From positions 1-55,226 of the forward strand of contig JAEZJK010000035.1 of NCBI GenBank assembly GCA_023415835.1: 55,226 nt of DNA, given 5' to 3'. Positions within the stretch are counted from its first letter, which is position 1. Every line of letters begins with the position of its first letter. Position numbers and translations under genes: made by a program. The DNA is from Bacillota bacterium (GTDB taxonomy: Bacteria > Bacillota > UBA4882 > UBA8346). This document shows, in pieces, positions 8,448-17,118 of the stretch. The notes below the pieces were generated by a model. That model was given only the letters and a program-made list of their open reading frames with translations, ran no database searches and had not been told where the DNA came from.

Positions 8448-8472
8448 AAAAGCCATGATTTCATGGCTTTTT
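8448..8472 (-). terminator. Intercistronic hairpin between scfA and scfB
   Basis: AAAAGCCATGA (8448-8458) and TCATGGCTTTT (8461-8471) form an 11-bp stem with a two-base loop. On the minus strand the T run after it is short (TTTTC). It can act as a leaky terminator or an mRNA-protecting stem that lets the peptide be made in excess over the maturase. Confidence 0.6.
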
Positions 8473-8509
8473 ATGTAGCGAATAATCTTAATTAAGTTAA
8501 TTAATCCAA

Positions 8510-8647
8510 TTACTTTTGACAGACTTGGTTTCCAACCGTACACGAAGTTTTACATGCTGATTGGCACGAGTTCTTACACTCACCGCAACCTCCGGTTTTG
8601 ACGGTAGCACCTAATTTACCTTGGACAATAGTTTTAATCAACTTCAT
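8510..8647 (-). CDS. scfA: SCIFF peptide (six cysteines in forty-five residues), RiPP precursor
   Basis: The gene encodes exactly 45 residues. The N-terminal leader is MKLIKTIVQGKLGATVKTGG, and the core is CGECKNSCQSACKTSC plus TVGNQVCQK. The six Cys, the core spacing and the leader are those of the SCIFF family found almost universally in Clostridia. The maturase downstream would link a Cys to a Thr in the core by a thioether. GGAGGATATTATC precedes the ATG, a strong ribosome site. Only 24 bases separate the start from the 3' end of tRNA-Ala on the same strand, leaving little room for a separate promoter. Confidence 0.95.
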   Translation of the reverse strand: MKLIKTIVQGKLGATVKTGGCGECKNSCQSACKTSCTVGNQVCQK

Positions 8648-8671
8648 GATAATATCCTCCGTAGTATAGAA

Positions 8672-8747
8672 TGGTGGACCCGAAGGGATTCGAACCCTCG
8701 ACCTCTGCGATGCGAACGCAGCGCTCTCCCAACTGAGCCACGGGCCC
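8672..8747 (-). tRNA. tRNA-Ala (anticodon CGC)
   Basis: The 76-base cloverleaf runs from GGGCCCG to CGGGTCC-A-CCA, with encoded CCA. The anticodon loop is TTCGCAT on a CTGCG/CGCAG stem, reading GCG codons. The alanine identity pair G3-U70 is present. The T arm contains GGTTCGAATCC. It is immediately upstream of the SCIFF peptide gene. Confidence 0.95.
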
Positions 8748-8781
8748 GTTAAAATTAAATTACATTGCCAAAACTAGTGAA

Positions 8782-8955
8782 TCAACGAAACAAGCATGGG
8801 CTTCCATATTTCTGATCCCATTTCTGACAACGGCGAAGTTCCTTTAAATTCTTAACTTCCCCGGATTGAGAACGGCAACTTTCCGATTGCTTAATGAAAT
8901 TTTCACAGGCATCACATACCTTTAGGACTTCATCCCTAGACAGGTTTAAGACCAT
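8782..8955 (-). CDS. Small Cys-containing protein of unknown function
   Basis: This is a 57-residue ORF with six cysteines: KVCDACENF, SCRS, RRCQKW and SPCLF. The paired CxxC suggests a metal site. GGGTGGG precedes the ATG at a plausible distance. It lies between the methyltransferase gene and tRNA-Ala on the same strand. I do not recognise the family. Its composition (charged helices, spaced Cys) looks protein-like rather than random. Confidence 0.55.
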   Translation of the reverse strand: MVLNLSRDEVLKVCDACENFIKQSESCRSQSGEVKNLKELRRCQKWDQKYGSPCLFR

Positions 8956-9057
8956 TATCCCACCCCATTTTCATTAAAGTGGAGGCCTTCGTGCTGCTCA
9001 ATTATTATAACACAGTCTTAAATTTTTGCCAAGTGGTTCATCCCTACTGGATCAAGC

Positions 9058-9888
9058 TCATTCTTTTCGTAGGATTAGTATATTTTGATGGGTAATATTA
9101 GGGATGAAGCATGAGTTGATAGCGTAAGGCTTTAACCGGCGTTGCGTAGCTTTATTCCACCAAATCCTAGTCCCTTTCCATCTAAACCCAGTCTCACGCA
9201 AGGATTCAGCTACCATATACCCTAACGGTAAATACTCCCCATGATGGTACCGATCGCCGATTAATAGGACGAGATAACGCATGGGAAGCAACAACCGAAA
9301 AGCCTCTTTGCCAAAAGCCTCAATTTTTGATAAAAATTCCTGGTAATCCCGGCTATTCCCCAAGTCTCTCCGGTCATATGAGTTCATATTAAAGTTGGTC
9401 TCTTTTTTAAATCCCGTTGAGCCATGATTACATCCATAGGGGGGATCCGCGATAATTGCCGCAAAACTCCCCGCGTCAAACTGTTTCATTAGATCCAAAC
9501 AATCGCCGCTTAACATTTCCGAAGCGAGGAGACGCCCATTTAATCCGGCTTCAGCCGCAGGAACCAATTCTCCATTGAACTCCCGATATTCAGCTGTAAT
9601 TCTCCGGTAAATTTCAACCCAAAGGGGGTTTAATTCGATGCCAAAAGCCCGCCTCCCGGCCAACTCCGCCCCGAGCAAAGTTCCACCGACTCCCGCGAAA
9701 GGATCTAAAACCAGTTCACCTTTTTTGGTAAAAAAGGAGATGATCTCCGCCATCAATTGCGGCGGCTTCATCGCTCCGTGCTTTTTCCTTAGATGATGGG
9801 TACGATCCGGAGGATAAGATGTTTCATAGATACTATTTGTCCAATAAAGCCATTGCGATCCGTTTAATTCGTTAAGCCGGTTTTCCAA
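9058..9888 (-). CDS. Orphan site-specific DNA methyltransferase (N4/N6 adenine/cytosine type)
   Basis: This amino-methyltransferase has SAM-binding motif I, DPFAGVGGTLLG, followed by AFGIELNP, and then catalytic motif IV, ADPPYG. The order I-then-IV with little between them places it with the short N-4/N-6 methylases. No restriction endonuclease gene lies nearby, so it is an orphan. The TTG at 9888 is preferred as the start: GAGGAG lies 6 bases before it. The ATG at 9927 would sit in the T run of the lptD terminator and has no ribosome site. The recognition sequence cannot be predicted. Confidence 0.85.
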   Translation of the reverse strand: MENRLNELNGSQWLYWTNSIYETSYPPDRTHHLRKKHGAMKPPQLMAEIISFFTKKGELVLDPFAGVGGTLLGAELAGRRAFGIELNPLWVEIYRRITAEYREFNGELVPAAEAGLNGRLLASEMLSGDCLDLMKQFDAGSFAAIIADPPYGCNHGSTGFKKETNFNMNSYDRRDLGNSRDYQEFLSKIEAFGKEAFRLLLPMRYLVLLIGDRYHHGEYLPLGYMVAESLRETGFRWKGTRIWWNKATQRRLKPYAINSCFIPNITHQNILILRKE

Positions 9889-9924
9889 AGCATGCTCCTC
9901 ACTCAAGAATATCCATATTTTAAC

Positions 9925-9954
9925 CATAAAAGAAAAAACCTTCCCTAGGGAAGG
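9925..9954 (-). terminator. Terminator of the lpt operon
   Basis: CCTTCCCTAGGGAAGG (9939-9954) is a perfect palindrome. On the minus strand it is followed by TTTTTTCTTTT. It lies 34 bases past the lptD stop and closes the operon 18408-9988. Confidence 0.85.
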
Positions 9955-9987
9955 CCTTTAATATTATTATATTTTTATCTTTACATC

Positions 9988-11304
9988 CTAGAACTTGATC
10001 CGCGCATTGAATTCCCAAGTTTTATCCAAATCATTCCACCCCGTCAAGAAACGCAGGCAACAGGTTTCATATTTTAGTCGATAAAAACGGTGGATCCAGT
10101 TATCGTCAACATCGGTATTATAAGTCCCGTCCAGGCCGAGTGAATATTTTTCCGTCAAGGGAATGCTGATGTTATAAAGATAGTTGTTGCCCAGTTTAAA
10201 ATCTTCTAAGAATTCCCGGTAATCTTCATTGGTCTCTTCGGAACCGAGCCATAAATAACTTAAACCCAAATATCGCGAGGGATTATAATCCAACTGGCCT
10301 CCCCAATAAGTCCCACCGTATTCGTGATTTGAGTAATCAAGGGCATAAACATGGCGGGCCAATACTCCAAACCGCCATCTCCCGATCGGCGCCTGCCAAT
10401 ACTTACTGGTTAACCTGATGCCAAGTTGGGTTTCTTCGGCATCCGAGAATTCCCTCATCCCATCAAGGTATAAATTATATAAAGGGGCGCCATAGTTAAA
10501 TCCATTGTTAAGCTGCCAAAAACCGTCAAAATCATAAATTAGGTTTGTAGTATTGGTTACCTGTTTACCATAGTATTGTTTTAATCCAAGCCCGGCAATA
10601 TTTGACCCTTTTGTCGAAAAATCCCCAGTATAAAGCCAAACCCGATTGTCTTTAATCGGTCCGGCATAGTCAAAATGTACTTGAAACCCATCTTCTTGAT
10701 CATATTTAATACTTATATCCGGTAAGTCATTATCATCAGTCTTAAAACTAAGCTTGGGAAAATAGAAAACCGGAACCCCTTTAACCTTCAATACCACTCC
10801 ATGCAGGTAAACCCGTTCACTGTCAAAATTTATTCGGTTGGCTTTTAATACATATTCCGGTTTTGGCTGTAAACAACGGTTCATGGTTGCTTTTGATATT
10901 ATCCCGGTTTCTCCCGCCAGCGCCCCGTTGCTTCCCGTTAAAAAATAGTCACGTGTTTCCCCTTTAATCTTACCTTTAAATTCCGCCAGATCCCCGATCT
11001 CCTGGTTTAAATTATAATTAAGGGTTTCCGTTTGATAGGTAAATTTACCGGTAGAAATTTTTACATCACCGGAAGCTTGAACATCGCCGGTTTTACCATT
11101 ATAAATAAGATCCTGGCACTCGATAATAATATCGCCTTTGGTTAAAATTACATCTTTAGAAGCGACAGCGGAATGATTATCCATATCATAATCGACATTC
11201 CCGGCAGCTTCAATTTTAACTTCAACCGCTTCAGTTGTTTTAGCCCATGTAAAATTGTGAGGGCCGAAAAATATTACTATCAGAATCAAGAAAAAGGAAT
11301 ACAC
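9988..11304 (-). CDS. lptD: LPS-assembly outer membrane protein LptD (compact)
   Basis: This 438-residue outer membrane protein has an N-terminal signal peptide (about residues 1-21), an OstA/LptA-like beta-jellyroll (about 30-135) and a beta-barrel ending in the terminal Phe expected of barrel substrates (NARIKF). Two LptD signatures are visible. Cys144 lies in NRCLQPKPEY, matching the SCLP-type Cys after the jellyroll. Adjacent Cys415-Cys416 in YETCCLRF match the invariant CC pair that forms interdomain disulfides in E. coli LptD. The protein is little over half the usual 780 residues, so the barrel must have fewer strands. It is the last gene of the lpt operon. Confidence 0.88.
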   Translation of the reverse strand: MYSFFLILIVIFFGPHNFTWAKTTEAVEVKIEAAGNVDYDMDNHSAVASKDVILTKGDIIIECQDLIYNGKTGDVQASGDVKISTGKFTYQTETLNYNLNQEIGDLAEFKGKIKGETRDYFLTGSNGALAGETGIISKATMNRCLQPKPEYVLKANRINFDSERVYLHGVVLKVKGVPVFYFPKLSFKTDDNDLPDISIKYDQEDGFQVHFDYAGPIKDNRVWLYTGDFSTKGSNIAGLGLKQYYGKQVTNTTNLIYDFDGFWQLNNGFNYGAPLYNLYLDGMREFSDAEETQLGIRLTSKYWQAPIGRWRFGVLARHVYALDYSNHEYGGTYWGGQLDYNPSRYLGLSYLWLGSEETNEDYREFLEDFKLGNNYLYNISIPLTEKYSLGLDGTYNTDVDDNWIHRFYRLKYETCCLRFLTGWNDLDKTWEFNARIKF

Positions 11305-11325
11305 ATTAATAGTCTTGATCTTCTT

Positions 11326-12252
11326 CTACCTCCGGTCGTCTTTAAGGGTATAAATCCGAACCGACTCAGTAACCTGCAGATAAAACTCGGTCCCAACCGG
11401 TATTGTCCGTTCTTTACCTTTGACTGCAAGGCCGAACAAGATCCCTTCCGGACCGAAAGCCAACATCCCGGCAGCGCTTGCTCCAACCGCCATTTGATAC
11501 GAGCGGTTCAACTCGAAGGATTTTGAGCCAGTGCTAATCTTGACCAAGGTGCCATCAAGCGCCCTGATCTTGACGAAATCCAGCAGTAAACGGGCGTCTC
11601 TCCCCAAGTTACTCGGTTTCTTAACCCTCTGTAATATACCAACCCCACTGCTTCCTTTAGGAAATAAAATATAATCATCAACAACTATTGTTTCTGCGAC
11701 AATAAATTTAAACTCATCTCCAGCCTTACTATTTACCGAACTTAGCTCATCGACAGTTTTTACTTTGACCAACAAACTCTCAGGTATACTCTTCCATTTT
11801 GCTTTAATAGTCCCGTCTGGGAAAACCTGGTTGATTAAGCGTTCGGTCCTTTTGGTAATTGGACCAGAAAAATTCTGTTTATATAATAATGCTTCAATCT
11901 TTTCCAACCGGGTGAGTATTGACCCGGGTAGGGTTTCATGATATAGAACCCATTCCAAGGCTTGAATTTTATAGAGGAGACAAATATCATAGGGTTGGTT
12001 TGAATACAAAAGTGTTTCGATATGGGATAATCGGTCGACCAAAGAATCATCAGTGGTTCTACCGGTTAATCTAAGTTCAAATTGGGTTAGCCGGTCAAAG
12101 GGGTTACCTTCGGTAGGAGCGCCCAAACACTCGATCTCCAATTCATTTAACCAATTTAGAGGGTAAGGCGCTACCTGTTCGCTATCAACCCCGGATGTCA
12201 AAGTTAATAATAAAAAACAACCTAAAGAAATAAATTTTAAAATCCGATTCAT
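11326..12252 (-). CDS. Exported protein with helical repeats, unknown function
   Basis: This 308-residue protein has a signal peptide (MNRILKFISLGCFLLLTLTSG). A mature N-terminal half of about three 30-residue repeats carries the pattern RLxxxExxLY (FDRLTQFELRLTG, VDRLSHIETLLY, LTRLEKIEALLY). The C-terminal half is beta-rich, with KGSSGVGIL and a Gly/Ala segment (MAVGASAAGMLAFG). The repeats resemble short LE-type repeats seen in cyanobacterial envelope proteins, but I cannot name a family. Its position between an OMP and lptD in an operon argues for a periplasmic or outer-membrane role. Spacing to both neighbours is short (8 and 21 bases). Confidence 0.75.
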   Translation of the reverse strand: MNRILKFISLGCFLLLTLTSGVDSEQVAPYPLNWLNELEIECLGAPTEGNPFDRLTQFELRLTGRTTDDSLVDRLSHIETLLYSNQPYDICLLYKIQALEWVLYHETLPGSILTRLEKIEALLYKQNFSGPITKRTERLINQVFPDGTIKAKWKSIPESLLVKVKTVDELSSVNSKAGDEFKFIVAETIVVDDYILFPKGSSGVGILQRVKKPSNLGRDARLLLDFVKIRALDGTLVKISTGSKSFELNRSYQMAVGASAAGMLAFGPEGILFGLAVKGKERTIPVGTEFYLQVTESVRIYTLKDDRR

Positions 12253-12260
12253 TGTCCCTC

Positions 12261-13622
12261 CTAAAACCGGAAGGTTAAAGCCCCGGTTACCCTGGAGTCG
12301 TCAAAACTTACAATTTGATAGGCCAACCAAAGAGTTACCCAGTTATTATACTCCACCCCTAATGAGGTAGTACTGAGCAAGTTTGATTCCAATTGCGAAT
12401 TAACAAAAGATTGATAACTTAAGACTGTCCAATAATCGCTGAACTGGTATTGAATTCCCGCTCCGGCTTTAGCGTCCGACGGCCAAATAACATCCCGGCC
12501 GGATTTATTCTCCCGGTATAATAACTCAAGTTCGCCAGTTATTGAGGTCTTGGAATTTAGAGCCATATTCCCTTGAATATTAATTTGAAACGACTGTAAA
12601 TCAGTCCGGCTGATATTATCCAAATCAACGGCCATTGACTGACGGGAGCCGTAAAAAGGCAATCCCATATTGATCAAATCCGGTTTAGTATCAGTAGAAA
12701 TTAGATACCCGCCGATTTTTAAGCTATTATTGAACTCTCCAAATACTAACTTGCTTTGCATATCCGGTTCAAAATTCGAATACCCTTTCAAAGGCAAGTG
12801 GCCGCTGAACCGCCAGAGATTTTCAACTTGACGCACATGGTTAACTTCGTCAAGTAAATCAAGGGCTGAAACACTTAGATCGGGCGGGTTTTTTTTCGAA
12901 GCCGGTTCCTTACCTATATTGTCCAGGGGAAATAAATAATAACCGCTAACGATTTTCTTGGTGTCGATTGGCAGATCACCTTTGACTACCAAGAATGGAG
13001 GGTTCTCCTCCCGATCGGGGTGATAAACAATATTTATGCTTCCCGCTGTCCCCTGAAGGAGAGCGCGGTTTTCATCTTTAATAAAGTTTGCTGGTAAGAA
13101 TATAAATGATTTCCGGTAAATCTCTTTGATATACTGGCCGAAATAATAATAAGATTCTTGTTGCTTTGTACTTCCATTACGTTGGGATAGGATTACATCC
13201 AAATCTTGATAAAGCTCAGTATTAACTCTTGCCTCGTTCAAATTAGGGCTAATCCCATTGATATCGGTTACATTAACACCCATAGCAGTAAGTTCGGTGC
13301 GGAATTCCTCAACCAGTTTACGGATCCCTTCAATTACCGGTTGAGGGATGATCCCCAATTTATCCTGCCACTTGGATGAATCAAATCCACTAGTAATTAA
13401 ATTTTTTATGTAATAAGCGATTTCAAAACGGGTCAGTTTATTCCCGGAGGATACCCAATCGTAAGGATAATCGGAAGTCAGCCCTTCACGAAATAAAACC
13501 TCCATTTCCCGGTAGACCCATGGTTCAGCCGTTGCGGTTGAAGTGTTTTGCATTAAAACAGTACCGGAAGTAGAAACCGCCAAAAAAATCAATATGAGAA
13601 TCAATGCCTGAATCCGACCCAT
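12261..13622 (-). CDS. Putative outer membrane beta-barrel protein with SLH-like N terminus
   Basis: This 453-residue protein has a signal peptide (about residues 1-32). The segment EMEVLFREGLTSDYPY plus TRFEIAYYIKNLI resembles a single S-layer-homology module. The remainder is rich in alternating hydrophobic/polar strands and ends TGALTFRF, with the C-terminal Phe of barrel proteins. The design recalls OmpM-type proteins, in which an SLH module anchors the outer membrane to the cell wall in diderm Firmicutes, though the SLH match is weak. Location in the lpt operon supports an envelope role. Confidence 0.7.
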   Translation of the reverse strand: MGRIQALILILIFLAVSTSGTVLMQNTSTATAEPWVYREMEVLFREGLTSDYPYDWVSSGNKLTRFEIAYYIKNLITSGFDSSKWQDKLGIIPQPVIEGIRKLVEEFRTELTAMGVNVTDINGISPNLNEARVNTELYQDLDVILSQRNGSTKQQESYYYFGQYIKEIYRKSFIFLPANFIKDENRALLQGTAGSINIVYHPDREENPPFLVVKGDLPIDTKKIVSGYYLFPLDNIGKEPASKKNPPDLSVSALDLLDEVNHVRQVENLWRFSGHLPLKGYSNFEPDMQSKLVFGEFNNSLKIGGYLISTDTKPDLINMGLPFYGSRQSMAVDLDNISRTDLQSFQINIQGNMALNSKTSITGELELLYRENKSGRDVIWPSDAKAGAGIQYQFSDYWTVLSYQSFVNSQLESNLLSTTSLGVEYNNWVTLWLAYQIVSFDDSRVTGALTFRF

Positions 13623-13624
13623 AA

Positions 13625-14011
13625 TTAATCCTTCTTCTTGAGAAATCTTTCCGCCAAAATAACGGCCACATAATCATCGTAGGCTTCGCTAGGCGAACGC
13701 AACCCAATCGGGATTAGGCGCATCAATCCCCGGTTATGATCTTTTAAATAACGCCTTCGCCCTTCCAAACTGGAGTAACTTTCGTCAACCATTTCTACAG
13801 GCAACCCATAAGGCTCTAAATTTTTACTAATAATTTTACTATTGGTACGGTCTCCCACTACAAAAATTGAGATCCGGTAGTTGTCCATAATAACGCTAAC
13901 GGCCTTTGATAGTTCCCTTACCGGGACAACCATTTTTTCTAAAATCGCCCCTTGACCGTCTACAACAGCAAGCCCACATTTTTGACTACCGGGATCAACC
14001 GCTAAAATCAA
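13625..14011 (-). CDS. YqgF/RuvC-like RNase H-fold protein
   Basis: This 128-residue protein has an RNase H-like fold. AVDPGSQKCGLAVV gives the first catalytic Asp (residue 5), VVGDRTNS follows, DESYSSLEGRRRY gives the acidic residue of the third strand, and DDYVAVILAERFL the final Asp. It is slightly divergent from RuvX (the usual DERLTT is DESYSS), and two more divergent features are a shorter N terminus and a missing KP loop. It may process nucleic acid, or may be a paralogue specific to this operon; similar genes accompany DUF3084 genes elsewhere. It ends two bases before the OMP gene begins. Confidence 0.75.
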   Translation of the reverse strand: MILAVDPGSQKCGLAVVDGQGAILEKMVVPVRELSKAVSVIMDNYRISIFVVGDRTNSKIISKNLEPYGLPVEMVDESYSSLEGRRRYLKDHNRGLMRLIPIGLRSPSEAYDDYVAVILAERFLKKKD

Positions 14012-14013
14012 GG

Positions 14014-15264
14014 CTATTTCGGATCACTCCCCTTTAAATCTTTAAGCGCTAACTTAACATGGAACGGATCGATCCGATAAATATCATCCATGGCAATTAC
14101 CGAAACTTGAACTAAATCTTGGTGATTGCTTTTAATTTGGTTGATGGTTTTAGCAATTTCCGAAATGGAAATTACATTTCGTAAATTCTGCCCGTCAGTG
14201 ATAATCCCTTTTTCAATAGCTTTATTAATAGCTAAGATCAGTAAACTCAACAACCTATCCCTTAGATCCGATTCTGAGGCTGTACTTAAGATCCTGGTAT
14301 CTACAATAGATTCACCGCGGTTAAAAATGAGTTCATTAGGGAATGCCTCCAAAGTAGCGGTCAACGGTTCACCGGCTACCGAATTTTTTTCAACCGTTAC
14401 CCGTAAAACCGCATGTCCTTTTAATACGGCAATTTGACGATTAACTTCGGCTATCCGGCGCGGCGAGATCCGAAGGGCATAATCTGATTTACCTGGAATT
14501 TTGGCGCCTCTTTTTAAGGCAATTTGATTAGCTTCTTTGAGAAGGGGTTCAATGGACTGTTCAAAAGCTTTATCAGAAACTTTGCCAGGTTCGATCACTC
14601 CGGCTACAAGTATTTCTCCAACATAAAAGATGATCGGCTTACCAACAATTGTTTGGTGTTGGTCTTCCAGGCTTTTAAGCCAACCCTCTAGATTTTGGAT
14701 TTGCCGATTTAATCTGGTCTCTTGCAGGTTCAAATTGGTAATTTGGTTCTGCAAATCCTCATTAATTTTGGCCAAATTTTGAGAGCGTTTTTGAGCCAAG
14801 GTCAATTCCTCGGTAGTTGTGTTTAGATCTTGCTGTGCTGAACGGTATTGCTCTTCAATCTTGACCAGTTGTTCTTCTTTTTTCTTTCGCTCGTTGATAA
14901 CAGTTTCTAAATCTTGAAGTAATTTCAGGTGTTTATCGGTAAGGGTTTTATACTCATTTTCCTTTTGACGGTATTGATCCACCAAACTTTTTACTTGCTC
15001 GGTAGTGGCAGTGAGCTCATCTTGAATCGCCTTTAACCTGAAAATTGCCGTATGGACATAGTCGGATATAAAACTCAGAATTATTAATGTTAACCCGGCG
15101 ATGAAAAAACCGGTAAGGACCGTAATAACCATGGAGGTATACTTGGGCCGCATCCCAAAAAGGCTGAGCCGTTTTTTACCAACCTTCATCCCGACCCTGT
15201 CTCCCAATAAGGCGAGCAAGCCACCGAAGACGATCACCACGGCTATTACGATGTATCCTACCAT
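14014..15264 (-). CDS. DUF3084 family membrane protein with coiled coil
   Basis: This 416-residue inner-membrane protein has two N-terminal membrane segments (about residues 1-20 and 47-68), a long coiled coil (about 75-205, many E/Q/L heptads) and a conserved C-terminal domain. The domain contains VGKPIIFYVGEILVAGVIEP and LRISPRRIAEVNRQIAVL. DUF3084 is typical of cyanobacteria and diderm Firmicutes and has no assigned function. The topology suggests a periplasm- or cytoplasm-spanning scaffold. It overlaps neither neighbour but is packed within 3 and 14 bases of them. Confidence 0.85.
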   Translation of the reverse strand: MVGYIVIAVVIVFGGLLALLGDRVGMKVGKKRLSLFGMRPKYTSMVITVLTGFFIAGLTLIILSFISDYVHTAIFRLKAIQDELTATTEQVKSLVDQYRQKENEYKTLTDKHLKLLQDLETVINERKKKEEQLVKIEEQYRSAQQDLNTTTEELTLAQKRSQNLAKINEDLQNQITNLNLQETRLNRQIQNLEGWLKSLEDQHQTIVGKPIIFYVGEILVAGVIEPGKVSDKAFEQSIEPLLKEANQIALKRGAKIPGKSDYALRISPRRIAEVNRQIAVLKGHAVLRVTVEKNSVAGEPLTATLEAFPNELIFNRGESIVDTRILSTASESDLRDRLLSLLILAINKAIEKGIITDGQNLRNVISISEIAKTINQIKSNHQDLVQVSVIAMDDIYRIDPFHVKLALKDLKGSDPK

Positions 15265-15277
15265 TTATGATCCCGCC

Positions 15278-16363
15278 TCAATTTTTTACCTTTGCGAACA
15301 CGTATAATCCGTAACCGGCAAGTACGATATTGGGTAACCAAGCCCCTAAAAACGGCGGGATTGAACCGCCTCTAGCAAGGGCGTTCCCGAATCCCATTAA
15401 CCCATACCAAATCAGGATAAAAATAATGCATAAACCAAAACCGGCCGCATTTGAACGGCGTTGCGGTTGTAAAGCCAAGGGGGTGCCCAGCAGTGCAAAG
15501 ATAAAACTGGCAAATGGCAAGGCGAATTTGGTATGCAATTCGACTAATAATTCGCGCCGCTCGTCCCCTTCAGGAAAGAAACGGTCAATGTATTTACTTA
15601 ATTCGGTAATACTCTTATACTCGGGATCTTCATCCAACTGCCTTATTTCTCTAGGGTTCAAATTAAGTTGATATTGAACCCGCCCTTTATCAATAATAAT
15701 CGAGTAGTAGCTATCGGTTAAAAATTGATAAATTATCCCGTTTTCAAAGATCCATCCTTCCCCGTCTTTCCAATACATCGACACTGCCTCAATCAAACGG
15801 CTGGCTTTCCCTTGTTTGAATTCGGCAATGTTAACATCATGGAACTCTTTAACCGAGGGATCATAAGTCCTAGCGTACACCCGCTTAGCAAGTATGCCAT
15901 CAGTATAGAAATCCCGGTCAAAATTATGGATGGTGGAGGAAGCTTCCTTAGAAGCAGCCTCGTATTTCAGCCGATCATAAGCGCGAGTGGTAAAAGGCAC
16001 CAAATATTCATTGAATAAAACACCAGTGATACTGACAATCAAACCCAATACTAAAACCGGGGAGGCTAGTTTGGAATAAGATAACCCACCAGCCCGCATA
16101 GCAATAGTCTCACTATGGCTGGTCAATTTACCCAGCCCTAACAGCGCGGCAAGTAAAACAGCTATTGGGGTGCATTGAGTAACATATTCCGGCAACCTCA
16201 ACAATAACAATTTCAAGATAAAGAAAATTGATAAATGATATTGTTCGGCGTCTTTCAGTAAATCGATAAAGAGTAAACCCGAAAAAATACTCAAGAAGGC
16301 GAAGAGGCCGAATAAAAAGGGGCCTAAGATCTCTTTCGTCAAATATTTGGAAAGAATCTTCAT
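15278..16363 (-). CDS. LptF/LptG family LPS export permease
   Basis: This 361-residue YjgP/YjgQ-family inner membrane protein has an N-terminal pair of membrane helices, a conserved segment QCTPIAVLLAALLGLGKLT, a periplasmic jellyroll (about 125-260), and three C-terminal helices ending AGYGLYVFAKV. The cytoplasmic coupling region SHSETIAMRAGGLSY is the LptB-contact loop. Only one LptF/G gene is in the operon, so either it works as a homodimer or the partner is elsewhere. With LptB it forms the ABC extractor of lipopolysaccharide. Confidence 0.92.
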   Translation of the reverse strand: MKILSKYLTKEILGPFLFGLFAFLSIFSGLLFIDLLKDAEQYHLSIFFILKLLLLRLPEYVTQCTPIAVLLAALLGLGKLTSHSETIAMRAGGLSYSKLASPVLVLGLIVSITGVLFNEYLVPFTTRAYDRLKYEAASKEASSTIHNFDRDFYTDGILAKRVYARTYDPSVKEFHDVNIAEFKQGKASRLIEAVSMYWKDGEGWIFENGIIYQFLTDSYYSIIIDKGRVQYQLNLNPREIRQLDEDPEYKSITELSKYIDRFFPEGDERRELLVELHTKFALPFASFIFALLGTPLALQPQRRSNAAGFGLCIIFILIWYGLMGFGNALARGGSIPPFLGAWLPNIVLAGYGLYVFAKVKN

Positions 16364-16377
16364 TGCGATCCTCCTGA

Positions 16378-17097
16378 CTACATAATAAAGCGGTCTCCAA
16401 GATAAAAGCGTCTAGCATTATCATCATTAGCTATCTCATCCGAGCTGCCGGAGACCAAAATATCCCCGGCATACATGATATAAGCCCGGTCAACAATGGC
16501 CAACGTCTCGCGGACACTATGGTCGGTAATTAAAATCCCCATCCCTTTTTCACGAAGGGAATTGATAATATCCTGAATGTCGGCGACTGCAATTGGGTCC
16601 ACTCCGGTAAAAGGCTCATCCAACAAAATATATTTCGGATCCATTGCCAGCGCCCGGGCGATCTCCACCCGGCGCCGTTCTCCCCCGGAAAGCATATATC
16701 CCATACTTTTCCGGATATGGCCCAAACTAAACTCTTCGAGCAACTGATCACATCGGTTTTTCCGGTAGGAACGCGGCAAATCGGTAAGTTCCAAAATCGC
16801 TAAAATATTCTCTTCAACTGTTAATTTGCGAAAAACCGAAGCTTCTTGAGCCAAATAACTGACTCCATATTTAGCCCGGACATGCATTGGCAACGAGGTC
16901 ACGTCATGGTCATCAATTTGTATTGAACCAGAATTACAACGCTCCAGGCCGACAATCATATAAAAAGTAGTCGTTTTTCCAGCGCCATTCGGACCTAAAA
17001 GCCCGACCACTTCACCTGTATTCACCAGTAAATCGACGCCTTTAACTACCCGTCGATGTTGATATTCCTTTACTAAACCCTGGACATAAATTGACAT
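16378..17097 (-). CDS. lptB: LPS export ABC transporter ATPase LptB
   Basis: This 239-residue ABC ATPase has Walker A GPNGAGKTTTFY, Q loop YLAQEASVFRKLTVEENI, signature LSGGERRRVEIARAL, Walker B YILLDEPFTGVDP and H-loop ITDHSVRETL. The EAS-FRKLT region and the C terminus are those of LptB rather than generic ABC proteins. It is placed directly between lptA and the LptF/G permease gene. Confidence 0.95.
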   Translation of the reverse strand: MSIYVQGLVKEYQHRRVVKGVDLLVNTGEVVGLLGPNGAGKTTTFYMIVGLERCNSGSIQIDDHDVTSLPMHVRAKYGVSYLAQEASVFRKLTVEENILAILELTDLPRSYRKNRCDQLLEEFSLGHIRKSMGYMLSGGERRRVEIARALAMDPKYILLDEPFTGVDPIAVADIQDIINSLREKGMGILITDHSVRETLAIVDRAYIMYAGDILVSGSSDEIANDDNARRFYLGDRFIM

Positions 17098-17118
17098 CAG
17101 CTACCCTCCAGTCCCGAT

